DNA of 57,525 bases. Origin: JBHGBM01 sp041946965. Lineage in GTDB: Bacteria; Acidobacteriota; Terriglobia; Bryobacterales; Bryobacteraceae. The stretch covers positions 1 through 57,525 of the forward strand of contig JBHGBM010000029.1 of NCBI GenBank assembly GCA_041946965.1, in the 5' to 3' direction. Shown in pieces: positions 23,974 through 34,000 of the stretch; within the stretch, counting starts at the first letter, position 1; every line of letters starts with the position of its first letter. The notes beneath the pieces were generated by a model. That model made no database searches. It had not been told where the DNA came from and saw nothing but the letters and a program-made list of their open reading frames with translations. The position numbers and the translations under genes are program-made.

Positions 23974-26559
23974 ATGCGCCCGCTTCACACTTTCACGGTG
24001 GTCCCGGTACTGCCGGCGCCATTGGCGCGCCTGCGCGAAATCGCGTTCAACCTTCGTTGGGCGTGGGACCATGAAACCATCGAGTTGTTTCGCCGTCTCG
24101 ACACCGACCTGTGGGAGACCACCGGGCACAATCCCGTGCGCCTGCTGGGAGCTGTTCCGCAGGAACGGCTGGCCGCCGCTGCGGCGGACGATTCCTTCCT
24201 CGCCCACCTGGAGCGTGTGAGCGCCGCGCTGGAAACTCGCACGCGCGGGCGGGTCTGCTGGTTCGGCCATACTTACCCGCAGGCCACGGGCATGCTGGCC
24301 GCGTACTTCTCGGCGGAATTCGGGATCACCGAGTGCCTCTCCATTTTCGCGGGCGGGCTTGGCGTGCTGGCGGGCGATCACCTGAAATCGGCCAGCGATC
24401 TCGGCGTTCCGCTGGTGGGCGTGGGATTGCTTTACCAGCAGGGGTACTTCCGGCAATCCCTGAACCAGTCGGGATGGCAGCAGGAGGCGTACCCGGACAA
24501 CGACTTCCTCAATCTGCCGCTCGAACCCACCAACGCCGTTGTTTCCGTGGACCTGCCGGGGCGCACGGTCGAGGCGCGGGTGTGGAAGGCGCAGGTAGGA
24601 CGCGTGCCGCTGTATCTGCTCGACACGAACATTCCCGGCAACACCCCCGCCGACCGCGACATCACCGACCAGCTTTACGGCGGCGACCTGGAGATGCGCC
24701 TCAAACAGGAGATCCTGCTCGGCATCGGCGGCTACCGCGCGCTGGAGGCGCTCGGGGTGGCGCCCACGGTGCTCCACATGAACGAGGGCCACTCGGCGTT
24801 TCTATCGCTGGAGCGCGCGCGGCGGCTGATGCAAAGCGAGGGGTTGAGCTTCGCCGAAGCCCGCGAGCTGGCTTCCACCAGCCTGGTGTTCACCGGCCAC
24901 ACGCCGGTGGAGGCGGGCCATGATTACTTCCCGCCGGACCTCATGGACCGTTACTTCGGCGCCTACGCGCGCGAGTTGGGGCTGGCGCGCAACGACTTCC
25001 TGGGGCTCGGCCGCCGCAACCCCGCCGACGCCAACGAAGCCTTCTGCATGACCATCCTGGCGATGCGCATGGCGGCGTTCAGCAACGGCGTGAGCAAGCT
25101 GCACGGCAAGGTGGCGCGCGAGATGTGGCGCTCCATCTGGCCCGGCGTGCCGCTGGACGAGATCCCGATCGGCCACGTCACCAACGGCGTCCATTTCCGC
25201 TCGTGGATCTCCGCCGAGATGAACCAGCTTTACGACCGCTATCTCGGCCCCGACTGGAGCAACCATCCGGGCAATGCCGAGATGTGGAAGCGCGTGGACA
25301 CGATCCCGGCCGAGGAGTTGTGGCGCACCCACGAGCGGCGCCGCGAGCGGCTGGTGGCCTTCGCGCGGCGGCGCCTGCGCGAGCAACTGGGGCGCCGCGG
25401 CGGCTCGCAATCGGAAATGGACGCCGCCGACGAGGTGCTCGACCCCGAGGCGCTTACCATCGGCTTCGCGCGCCGCTTCGCCACCTACAAGCGGGCCACG
25501 CTGCTGCTGCGCGATTCCGCGCGGCTGGCGCGGCTGCTCAACGACACGCAGCGCCCCGTACAAATCATCTACGCAGGCAAGGCCCATCCACGCGACGACG
25601 AAGGCAAGCGATTCATCCAGCAGATCGTCAACCTGGTACGCGCGCCCGAGTTTCGCCGCCGCATCGTGTTCCTCGAGGATTACGATATGGCGGTCAGCCG
25701 CTACCTGGTGCAGGGTTGCGACGTATGGTTGAACACGCCGCTGCGCCCCATGGAGGCAAGCGGCACCAGCGGCATGAAGGCGGCCGCCAACGGAGCGCTG
25801 AACGTAAGCACGCTGGACGGCTGGTGGGACGAGGCGTGGCGCGAGTCGGGCAGCGCGCTGATCGGATGGGCCATCGGCAACGGCGAAAACAACCCCGACC
25901 GCGATTACCAGGACCAGCTCGATGCCGAGGCGCTGTACCACCTGCTGGAGAACGAGGTGGTCCCGGCGTTTTACGAGCGCGGACGCGACCGCCTGCCGCG
26001 CCGCTGGATCGCGCGGATGAAGGCTTCGCTCTCGGGCCTGTGCTGGCAGTACAACACGCACCGTATGGTGCAGCAATATGCGTGCCAGTTCTACGCCATG
26101 GCGCACGCGCGCTACTGTGAGTTGCGGGCCGATGGCGCGGCCCGAACGCGGGCGCTGGCGGCGTGGTTTGCCCGCGCGCGCGCCGCATGGCCGCAGGTGC
26201 GGGTGGAAAGTGTGGATCAAGGACAGTCCGCGGAGATCAACGTAGGCGAGGCCCTGCGGGTCCGGGCGCGCGTCCGGTTGGGCTCGCTCACACCCGACGA
26301 CGTGAGCGTGGAACTCTACATGGGCGCCGTGGACGCATCGGGCGAACTGGTGAGGCCCGTGGCCACCGCCATGCAATGCAGCGGGCAGGAACCCGACGGC
26401 GCCTGGACATTCGAAGGCGCGAGCAGCACCTGCGCCGCCAGCGGCCAGTGGGGATTCACCGTGCGTGTGCTTCCGTACCATCCCGACCTGGTGACCTCGT
26501 ATCCGCCGGGCCTCATCGCCTGGGCGGATGGCGAGGCTTCCGCGACCTCGGCGAGATAA
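23974..26559 (+). CDS. glgP: Alpha-glucan (glycogen) phosphorylase
   Basis: Releases glucose 1-phosphate from glycogen or maltodextrin using pyridoxal phosphate. The 861-residue product belongs to the shorter 'alpha-glucan phosphorylase' branch. The N-terminal region carries LREIAFNLRWAWD, characteristic of that branch, followed by FSAEFGITECLSIFAGGLG and GHSAFL. The PLP-binding lysine is Lys602 in GTSGMKAAANG. There is no obvious Shine-Dalgarno sequence, and translation probably continues from the receiver gene 9 bases upstream. The C-terminal 110 residues look like a beta-rich extension (VRARVRLGSLTPDDVSVELYMG). Confidence 0.95.
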   Translation: MRPLHTFTVVPVLPAPLARLREIAFNLRWAWDHETIELFRRLDTDLWETTGHNPVRLLGAVPQERLAAAAADDSFLAHLERVSAALETRTRGRVCWFGHTYPQATGMLAAYFSAEFGITECLSIFAGGLGVLAGDHLKSASDLGVPLVGVGLLYQQGYFRQSLNQSGWQQEAYPDNDFLNLPLEPTNAVVSVDLPGRTVEARVWKAQVGRVPLYLLDTNIPGNTPADRDITDQLYGGDLEMRLKQEILLGIGGYRALEALGVAPTVLHMNEGHSAFLSLERARRLMQSEGLSFAEARELASTSLVFTGHTPVEAGHDYFPPDLMDRYFGAYARELGLARNDFLGLGRRNPADANEAFCMTILAMRMAAFSNGVSKLHGKVAREMWRSIWPGVPLDEIPIGHVTNGVHFRSWISAEMNQLYDRYLGPDWSNHPGNAEMWKRVDTIPAEELWRTHERRRERLVAFARRRLREQLGRRGGSQSEMDAADEVLDPEALTIGFARRFATYKRATLLLRDSARLARLLNDTQRPVQIIYAGKAHPRDDEGKRFIQQIVNLVRAPEFRRRIVFLEDYDMAVSRYLVQGCDVWLNTPLRPMEASGTSGMKAAANGALNVSTLDGWWDEAWRESGSALIGWAIGNGENNPDRDYQDQLDAEALYHLLENEVVPAFYERGRDRLPRRWIARMKASLSGLCWQYNTHRMVQQYACQFYAMAHARYCELRADGAARTRALAAWFARARAAWPQVRVESVDQGQSAEINVGEALRVRARVRLGSLTPDDVSVELYMGAVDASGELVRPVATAMQCSGQEPDGAWTFEGASSTCAASGQWGFTVRVLPYHPDLVTSYPPGLIAWADGEASATSAR

Positions 26560-26681
26560 CTGTCCGCAATCGAACGTCCTTTACAAAACCATACGTAGTT
26601 CCGCGCGGCCGCCGCGCCTATTCAATCAGAACGGCAGAGATTGGAGCTTCCGTTCCGAATTGGAAAAGGAGACACACTGGA

Positions 26682-27209
26682 ATGCAGATCAGAAACCTTG
26701 TTGCGGCGGCCGCCATGCTCGCGACTCCGTTACTATCCACCGCGGCTCCGGCGCCCGTTACCGCCGTCAGCCTGCTCGCGGAGCTTCAGGCGCGGGCCGC
26801 CGACGCGGCCACCCACGCGAACGAACTTCAAACCATTGCGCTCACGCCTGACGTGAGCTGGCAGTCGCATGCCTACGCGCTGGAGGCGGTGCGGGCGGAC
26901 GTGAACAGCATGGGGCGGACGCTGTCGCAGTTGCGGATCCTGCGCGACTCAGCGGGCCCCGAACAACGGCACGCCATCGACAGCGCCGCCTTGCTCGTCA
27001 CCGAGATGGCGGCCAACACGAGCGCGGCCGTGAACTTCCTCAACGATCATCGCGGCAACTTTTGGATCCCCTCCTACCGGACCGAGGTGACGAATCTGGT
27101 GAACGAATCCGAGCGCCTCACCAAGTCGGCCGGTGAAGCCGTGCAGTTCGCCAGACTGCGCAGCAAGGAGCAGCGGATTGACAAGGACCTCGGAATAGGC
27201 GCCGAGTGA
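26682..27209 (+). CDS. Secreted helical protein of unknown function
   Basis: A 175-residue product with a signal peptide (MQIRNLVAAAAMLATPLLSTAA) and an otherwise almost all-helical mature part rich in Ala, Glu and Arg. The start is well supported by an AAGGAG site about 12 bases upstream. The helices could form a four-helix bundle, but there are no cysteines or metal motifs. The gene stands alone between glgP and an inverted repeat that may end its transcript. I do not recognise the family. Confidence 0.75.
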   Translation: MQIRNLVAAAAMLATPLLSTAAPAPVTAVSLLAELQARAADAATHANELQTIALTPDVSWQSHAYALEAVRADVNSMGRTLSQLRILRDSAGPEQRHAIDSAALLVTEMAANTSAAVNFLNDHRGNFWIPSYRTEVTNLVNESERLTKSAGEAVQFARLRSKEQRIDKDLGIGAE

Positions 27210-27227
27210 GCCGCGGGATTCCATTTT

Positions 27228-27293
27228 GGCCACGGATGTACACGGATACACACGGATAAATTCTCTATCTCTTATCCGTGTTCATCCGTGGCC
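27228..27293. repeat. Imperfect inverted repeat of the CCACGGAT/ATCCGTGG type
   Basis: GGCCACGGATG followed by TACACGGATA at 27228-27248 mirrors TATCCGTGTTCATCCGTGGCC at 27273-27293, with one mismatch. The left arm has an additional CACACGGATA copy, so it also contains tandem CACGGATA units. The structure lies just after a stop codon and could form a strong hairpin without a T-run. I recall near-identical sequences as dispersed intergenic repeats in diverse bacterial genomes. Confidence 0.7.
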
Positions 27294-27361
27294 CTTCCTC
27301 TTTCCCCCAAAGGCGGCGCGAGGTGAAAGCGCCCGGCCGTGCGGTTACACTATGGGTTTCT

Positions 27362-30031
27362 ATGCTCAAGGCAATCGGGCTCCTTCTGGCGGCGCTGGCC
27401 GCGGGACCGGTTTCCGCCCAGAAACCCTTCGAGTTCTGGCCGGGCGCCTCCTACGACTCGCGCATTCCCACCTACGAGAAGGTCCTGGGCTACGCGCCGG
27501 GTGAGCGCATCACCGCGCACGCCGGACTGCTGCAATACCTTGACGCGCTGGCGGCGGCCTCGCCGCGACTTAAGGTCTTCGACTATGCGAAGAGCTGGCA
27601 GGGCCGGCGGCTGGTCTACGCCGCGGTGGGGTCGGAGGCCAACATGCGGCGGCTGCCGGAAATCCGGGCCGCCATGCAGCGCCTGGCGGACCCGCGCAGG
27701 ACGCCCGATGCCGAGGCGCGCAAGCTGATCGCGAACCTGCCCGCCGTCGTCTGGCTAGGCTACGGCGTGCACGGCAACGAGATCTCCTCGCCGGATGCCG
27801 CGCTGCTCACCGCGTATCACTTCCTGGCGGCGCGCAATGACAAACTGGCCGAGCAGGTCCTCGCCAACACGCTGCTTATCATCATTCCCACGCAGAACCC
27901 CGACGGCCGCGACCGCTTCCTCAACCACTTCGAGGAGCATCGCGGCCTGGAGCCCGACCCCAGCCCCTACGCCGCGGAACATAACGAATCCTGGCCCTCC
28001 GGCCGCTCCAACCATTACCTGTTCGACCTGAACCGCGACTGGCTGGCGTTGACGCAGCCCGAAATCTCCGGGCAGGTGAAAGCGCTGCTGGAATGGTATC
28101 CGCTGGTCTACGTGGACCTGCACGAGATGGGCAGCGACACCAGCTATTTCTTCGCGCCCGAGGCGGACCCCTTCAACCCGCACCTGGTGGACTATCAGCG
28201 CGAGACCCTGAAGATCTTCGGCAAGAACAACGCCAGGTGGTTCGACCATTTCGGCTTCGACTACTTCACGCGCGACGTGTTTGACGCCTTCTACCCCGGT
28301 TACGGCGCAAGCTGGCCGTCGTATCACGGCGCGGTGTCCATGACTTACGAGCAGGCCTCGGCGCGCGGCCTGGTGGTGCGCCGCAGCGACGGAAAGCTGA
28401 TGACCTTCCGCGACTCCGTGCAGCATCACTTCGTGGCGTCGCTTTCCACGGCTGAAACCGCCGCGGCCAATCGTACCAAGCTGCTGAACGATTTCTACCG
28501 CTACCGGGTCACGGCCATCGAGGAGGGCCGGAAGGAAGCGATCAAGGAGTACATTCTGCCGCGAGGCCGCGATTACGCCGCAACGGACAAGATCGCCGCG
28601 CTGCTGGTGGAGCAGGGCGTGGAAGTGAAGCGCGCTGCGGCGCCCTTCCGCGCGGGGGGACGCGAGTACGCCGCCGGGACTTACGTGGTCCCGCTCGCGC
28701 AGCCGGCCAAGCGCCTGGTGCGCACGCTGCTCGATCCCGACACTCCTATGGACAAGAAGTTCCTCACCGCCGAGGAGGAGCGCCGCCGCCGCAAGGCGCG
28801 CAGCGAGATCTACGACGTGACGGCGTGGTCGCTGCCCCTGATGTTCAATGTGGAAGCCGTGGCCGCCCAGGAGCCCTCACAGGGGCAGTTCGAACCCGCG
28901 AAACCGGGCCGCATCGTGCCGGGCGAAGTGCGCGGAAAGGCCTCGGTCGCCTACCTGGCGCGCTGGGGTTCGGCGGCTTCGGCGCGGCTGCTCACCGCGG
29001 CCCTGCGGCAGGACCTGCGCGTGCTCTCGAGCGACAAGGCGTTCCAGTTGAACGGCGACAAGTTCCCCTCCGGCACGCTGATCTTCAAGGTGAAGGACAA
29101 TCCCGCCGATCTGTCGCAGCGGCTGGCCAGGCTGGCCGCATCCACCGGCGCCGAAATCGTGGCCACCGACACCGGATGGGTGGATGACGGCCCCAACTTC
29201 GGCAGCCGCTACGTCAACCTGATGCGGAAACCGGCCGTCGCCCTGGTCTGGGACATGCCCACATCTTCCACCGCCGCCGGCGCCACGCGTTTCGTGTTGG
29301 AACGGCAGTACGGCTACCCGGTGACCCCTGTTCGCGCCATGCAGTTGGCCGCCGCGGACCTTTCCAAGTTCCAGGTGATTATCCTGCCCCCGGCTACGAA
29401 TTACGCGCAGATCCTGGGGCCGAACGCCGGGCGAAGGCTGAAGGATTGGGTCTCGGCGGGCGGCACCCTGATCGGGCTGGCCGAGGCCGTCAGTTACCTC
29501 TCGGAGAAGACCGTCGATCTGCTCGCGGTGCAGCAGGAGAACCTGGCGCGCGAGGGCGAGGCCAAGAAACCCGAGGCGCCGCAGGCCAAGGACGACCCGC
29601 GCGCGCCCGGCAAGGTGATCGCATCGCTGGCCGAATTCGCCAAGGCGATCCTGCCCGAGCGCGAACTGCCGGACAGCGCCGCGGGAGTGCTGGCGCGCGC
29701 CAGGATCGATCCCAACCATTGGATCACGGCGGGAATGGGCGAAACCGTCAACGCGCTGGTGGGCGGGCGCTCCATCTTCACGCCCATCAAGCTTGACAAG
29801 GGCGTGAACGCCGCTTACTTCGATGCCGCGGACAAGCTGCTGGCCGGCGGCTACCTCTGGGAGGAGAACCGGAAGCAACTGGCCTTCAAGCCGCTGCTGG
29901 TGGTGCAGCCGGAAGGCCGCGGGTTCGTAATCGGCTTCACCGCCGATCCCAACTACCGGGCATACATGGACGGGATGAACGTGTTGTTCCTGAACGCGGT
30001 ATTCCGCGGCCCCGCCCACGCGAGACACTAA
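27362..30031 (+). CDS. Secreted M14-family zinc carboxypeptidase
   Basis: Metallopeptidase that removes C-terminal residues or acts on peptide-like substrates. I chose the ATG at 27362 because it gives a signal peptide (MLKAIGLLLAALAAGPVSA). A TACACT hexamer lies 10 bases upstream. The zinc ligands are His137 and Glu140 (GVHGNE) and His254 (VDLHEMG); NPDGRDRF and DLNRDW are also typical of M14. The product is 889 residues, far longer than the roughly 300-residue catalytic domain. The C-terminal half contains a glutamine-amidotransferase-like segment (VIILPPATNY, DWVSAGGTLIGLAEA) seen in large bacterial M14 proteins. Confidence 0.9.
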   Translation: MLKAIGLLLAALAAGPVSAQKPFEFWPGASYDSRIPTYEKVLGYAPGERITAHAGLLQYLDALAAASPRLKVFDYAKSWQGRRLVYAAVGSEANMRRLPEIRAAMQRLADPRRTPDAEARKLIANLPAVVWLGYGVHGNEISSPDAALLTAYHFLAARNDKLAEQVLANTLLIIIPTQNPDGRDRFLNHFEEHRGLEPDPSPYAAEHNESWPSGRSNHYLFDLNRDWLALTQPEISGQVKALLEWYPLVYVDLHEMGSDTSYFFAPEADPFNPHLVDYQRETLKIFGKNNARWFDHFGFDYFTRDVFDAFYPGYGASWPSYHGAVSMTYEQASARGLVVRRSDGKLMTFRDSVQHHFVASLSTAETAAANRTKLLNDFYRYRVTAIEEGRKEAIKEYILPRGRDYAATDKIAALLVEQGVEVKRAAAPFRAGGREYAAGTYVVPLAQPAKRLVRTLLDPDTPMDKKFLTAEEERRRRKARSEIYDVTAWSLPLMFNVEAVAAQEPSQGQFEPAKPGRIVPGEVRGKASVAYLARWGSAASARLLTAALRQDLRVLSSDKAFQLNGDKFPSGTLIFKVKDNPADLSQRLARLAASTGAEIVATDTGWVDDGPNFGSRYVNLMRKPAVALVWDMPTSSTAAGATRFVLERQYGYPVTPVRAMQLAAADLSKFQVIILPPATNYAQILGPNAGRRLKDWVSAGGTLIGLAEAVSYLSEKTVDLLAVQQENLAREGEAKKPEAPQAKDDPRAPGKVIASLAEFAKAILPERELPDSAAGVLARARIDPNHWITAGMGETVNALVGGRSIFTPIKLDKGVNAAYFDAADKLLAGGYLWEENRKQLAFKPLLVVQPEGRGFVIGFTADPNYRAYMDGMNVLFLNAVFRGPAHARH

Positions 30032-30049
30032 CCGAAGGAGAAACTTCAA

Positions 30050-30955
30050 ATGGCAAATATCGCATTCGTCGGGCTGGGCATCATGGGCAAGCCCATGTCC
30101 AAGAACCTGCTAAAGGCCGGGCACAAGCTGGCAGTCTATGACATTGTTCCCGCGGCGGTGGATGAACTGGTGCTGTGCGGCGCCACGGCGGCCAAGTCCT
30201 CCAAAGACGCGGCGGCTACCGCGGAGATCGTGATCACCATGGTCCCGGACGGCCCCGAGGTGGAGCAGGCGGTGCTCGGACCGGACGGCGTGCTGGAAGG
30301 CGCGAAGCCGGGCGCCATCGTGGTGGACATGAGTTCCATCAGCCCCCTGGTTTCGCAGAAGGTGGCCGCGGCGTGCGCGGCCAAGGGCGTCGAGTTCCTC
30401 GACGCACCGGTCAGCGGCGGCGAACCCAAGGCCATCGACGGCACGCTCGCCATCATGGTGGGCGGCAAGCGGGAGGTCTTTGACAAGGTGGCTCCTGTGC
30501 TCCAGTCGATGGGCTCCTCGGTCACGCTCACCGGCCCGGTGGGCGCGGGCAACGTCACCAAGCTCGCCAACCAGATCATCGTGGCGTGCAACATCGCAGC
30601 GATGGGCGAAGCGCTGGTGCTGGCCACCAGGGCGGGACTGGACCCGGAAGTGGTCTTCAACGCCATCAAGGGAGGCCTGGCCGGCAGCACGGTGCTCAAC
30701 GCCAAGGCCCCCATGGTGATCGCGCGCAACTTCAAGCCCGGCTTCCGCATCAGGCTTCATCAAAAAGACCTGCGCAACGCGCTGCTGGCGGCGGAGTCGA
30801 TGAAGGTCGGCCTGCCCCTCACCAGCCTGGTGCAGCAGATGATCATGGCGTTGATGAACGAGGGCAAAGGCGAGCTGGACCACTCGGGAATCGTACAGTT
30901 CATCGAGCAAATGGCCCGGACCGAGGTCCGGAAGCCCTCCGCCGCGGCGGTGTAG
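30050..30955 (+). CDS. 3-hydroxyisobutyrate dehydrogenase family, likely tartronate semialdehyde reductase
   Basis: NAD(P)-dependent beta-hydroxyacid dehydrogenase of 301 residues. The Rossmann motif GLGIMGKPM (8-16), the substrate-binding DAPVSGGEPKA (118-128) and the catalytic Lys171 in GNVTKLANQ are all present. The pattern fits 2-hydroxy-3-oxopropionate reductase (GarR/GlxR) best, but 3-hydroxyisobutyrate dehydrogenase cannot be excluded. A good AAGGAG site lies 8 bases upstream. It begins 18 bases after the M14 peptidase stop. Confidence 0.9.
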   Translation: MANIAFVGLGIMGKPMSKNLLKAGHKLAVYDIVPAAVDELVLCGATAAKSSKDAAATAEIVITMVPDGPEVEQAVLGPDGVLEGAKPGAIVVDMSSISPLVSQKVAAACAAKGVEFLDAPVSGGEPKAIDGTLAIMVGGKREVFDKVAPVLQSMGSSVTLTGPVGAGNVTKLANQIIVACNIAAMGEALVLATRAGLDPEVVFNAIKGGLAGSTVLNAKAPMVIARNFKPGFRIRLHQKDLRNALLAAESMKVGLPLTSLVQQMIMALMNEGKGELDHSGIVQFIEQMARTEVRKPSAAAV

Positions 30956-31000
30956 GGTGCACGCGGCAAGCTCCCGGCCTCGTGCCGGCGGCGCCGGGCG

Positions 31001-34000
31001 TCAAAAGTACAGTTTCAAAGCGAGTTGAATCACGCGCGCCGCTTCGCCGGCGTCGAGAATGTTCTGCGTGCTCGGTGGAGCGACCGTGGAGCAGCAGGTG
31101 TTCCCAAAGACGCTGGACCGAAAGCCGCCCGACCCGGCGGTGGCCAGATGCGGGCCATCGAAATTGGGATGGTTGAAGGTGTTGAACGTCTCCATCCGGA
31201 ACTGGAGCTTGAACCTCTCCGTCAGCAGAAACTGCTTGTTCAGACTGAAGTCCAGGTTCCAGTAGCTGGGGCCGTTGAAAATGTTGCGGCCGGCCCCGTT
31301 GGTGCCTGGCGCGGGCAGTGCGAACCCGGAAATATCCTTGAACAGGCGCGGCCCGATTACGCCGGGAATGTCGTAGAGCCCGGGGACGGGCTTCTCGCCC
31401 ACAATCACGGCGCGGGATTCGTGCGAGTAGTTCTCCGTGCGCACGCTGCTGCGGACGCTGAACGCCTCGCCCGACATGTACGTGTACATGCCGTTGACGG
31501 ACCAGCCTCCCACAACGTGCTGAAGGGCGGCGGGCGCCGATTTGAAAAAGGCCTTCTTGCTACCGAACGGCAACTCATAGATCCCCGTCGCAGTGAGGAG
31601 GTGCCGGCGGTCGAAGTCGGAGGGGCCGCGTTCGTTGCGCCAGTTGCGGATGCTGGATGGCGCCCTCGACGTCGTGGTGCTGAGACCGCCGCCCGACGAG
31701 GAGCCGATGGGATCCACCGACTGGTCGTCGATCGACTTCGCGTAAGTGTAGGCCAGGCCCATCATCAGCCCGGCGTCAAACCTCTTGCGCACGGTCAACT
31801 GCCCGCCGTGATAGTAGGAGTCGCCGCCGGAGTCGAGATACGTGATCGTGCCGAACTGCTGGTTGGGCCGGAGCCGGGCGGCCAGCGTAGTCTGTTCCAC
31901 GCGCCCGGCGAAGTTGCCCGCGCCGTTCAGTTGCAGGTCGCTCTGCGTGGTGCTGCTGTTGACGAAGGCGCTGGTGAGAACGCCGGAGGCGACCAGCGGC
32001 ACGGTCGCGCCCACCGCGCCGGCGGGGCAGCCCGAGCCGTCGGGCCGGCAGCCTCTGTTCATGTTCTGCTGCATGATGAGGAAAGAAGGCAGAATCGGCC
32101 CGGCATCGATCTGGTTGATGTCGTACGCGCGGTAGAGCCGCGTGCCGCGGCGGCCGATGTAGGCCGCCTGCGCCAGAAATCCGCCCGGCAGCTCACGCTG
32201 AACATTCAGGGTCCACTGGTGCACCGTGGGCACCTTGAGCTGTGGATCGAACGAGATCATGGCGGGGGCATTGGAGAGCAACTGCGCCGGCGGAGTGAGA
32301 AAACTGGACGGCTTCACGGTGGGCGGGGCCAGTTCCTGCGGGAAGCCCTCGCCGATGCGGAGATCGGGCGCCGCGGCGCACCCCGGCGTGGTTGACCTGC
32401 CCGGGACGGAAGCACAGGAGTAAACCTGTCCGGGCACGTTGCCGGAGACCGCCGTGATCATGAACGACGGCAGCGTGTCGAAGGCGATGCCGTACCCCGC
32501 CCGGACCACGGTCTTGGCGCTGCGTCCAGGCGACCATGCGACGGCAAACCGCGGCCCCAGCGCGCCGATGTTGTTGCGCGCGTACCAGCGTTCGGCGGGA
32601 ACGAAGGTGACGGGACCTTGCGATCCGTCAATGGACTTGTTGGGGACGTAGACGCGCCCGCCGGCTTCGGTGGGAGCGGGGTTGATTTCCCAGCGCAGGC
32701 CGGCGTTGATCGTGAAACTGCGCGCCACCTTCCACTGGTCCTGAAGGTAGAAGTTGTACTGCTTCAGGCGCTGGCCCTGGCTCCACAACGTTACGGACTT
32801 CCCCGCTTTGAAGGGCAGGAACGTATCGGCCTTGAGGTCGCCCAGGAAAAGCTGCGAGAGTTGGGCGGGGATCCCCAGGATTTCGTTGATGGCGTTCAGC
32901 AGGCGGGTGTTGTCCGACGCATCGATTCCCGGCGAAGTCGCGGTGGCCACTGCCGGAGTGAGGAACCCGGCGGGAGCCCTGGTGGCCTGCGAGAAAGAGA
33001 GCACGGGGGTGAGGTTGGTCCCGCCGGGCTGGCCGCGCTGGTCGTTGTGCTGGTAAAACCGGATGTTCGCACCCATCTTGATCATGTGCGCATCCTTGAC
33101 CACGCTCAGGTTATCGACCAACTGCTCCGTGGTAACCGCCCGGAACGTGCGCGGCCTGTTCAGGAAGGGTTTCGAGACGTTGCTGAACGTGAAGGGAGGG
33201 ATGTCCGGCCAATCGGGGTTCGCCTCGCCCTGGGTGAAGAGGTAGAGGAACCGCGAGACGCCCGCGGTCAACTCATTTACGATGCGCGGCGAAACCAGCC
33301 GCCGGTAGCTGACCGCCAGATTCTTGGTGTGGCGGAAGACCTCCCCTTCGGGCGGCCATCCCGGGAACACCTGCGGGCGGCTGTTGTTGGGATCGCCGCC
33401 AAGCGTATCCTGGGCGCCCTGAAGATACCGCACGAACATCATGTTATTGGCATTGAAAGTGTGGTCCACGCGGGCCATGTAACTCGGACCGCGCACCTGC
33501 ACGGGCGTGTTCCAGAAAAAGCCCGCGACGTTGAGCCCGTCGCCGGTGGTGTAAGTGTTCGGCAGGGGGTACTTGGCGAATATCTTGCCGAGCACTGCGT
33601 CGGCGCCGAGACGGCGCGGGTCGGCGGCGAACATGTTGTACGTGGCCACGCAATTGGTGTCGCCCGCCCCGATGCAATTGCGCACGCCAGGCGCAAGCGC
33701 GCCGGTGGAGGCATCCACCAGTTGCGGCGTGTTCCTGGTGATCCTCTGGCCGTTCAGGACGAACGGAGTCCTGGGGTCCGCGATGAAGTAGCGGTAATTG
33801 CCGGCCAACGCCGATGGGGTGTAGACCTGCGGCATGCTGCCGAACGCCTGGTCGATCGGCTGCGCGTAGTTGATCTTCTGCCCGGACCAGTTTCCGAAGA
33901 AGAAGGTCCGGTTTTTGCGAATCGGGCCTCCCAGCTCGAAGCCGTACTGGTTCAGCTTGATGGGCGGTTTGGCGACTCTCGTCGCGTTGGCGAAGAACTC

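Noticed and set aside
30973..30998. CCCGGC/GCCGGG inverted repeat between the dehydrogenase and receptor genes
   Set aside because: Only a 6-bp stem with a 14-base loop and no T-run; common by chance in GC-rich DNA. I see nothing else in this 45-base convergent gap.
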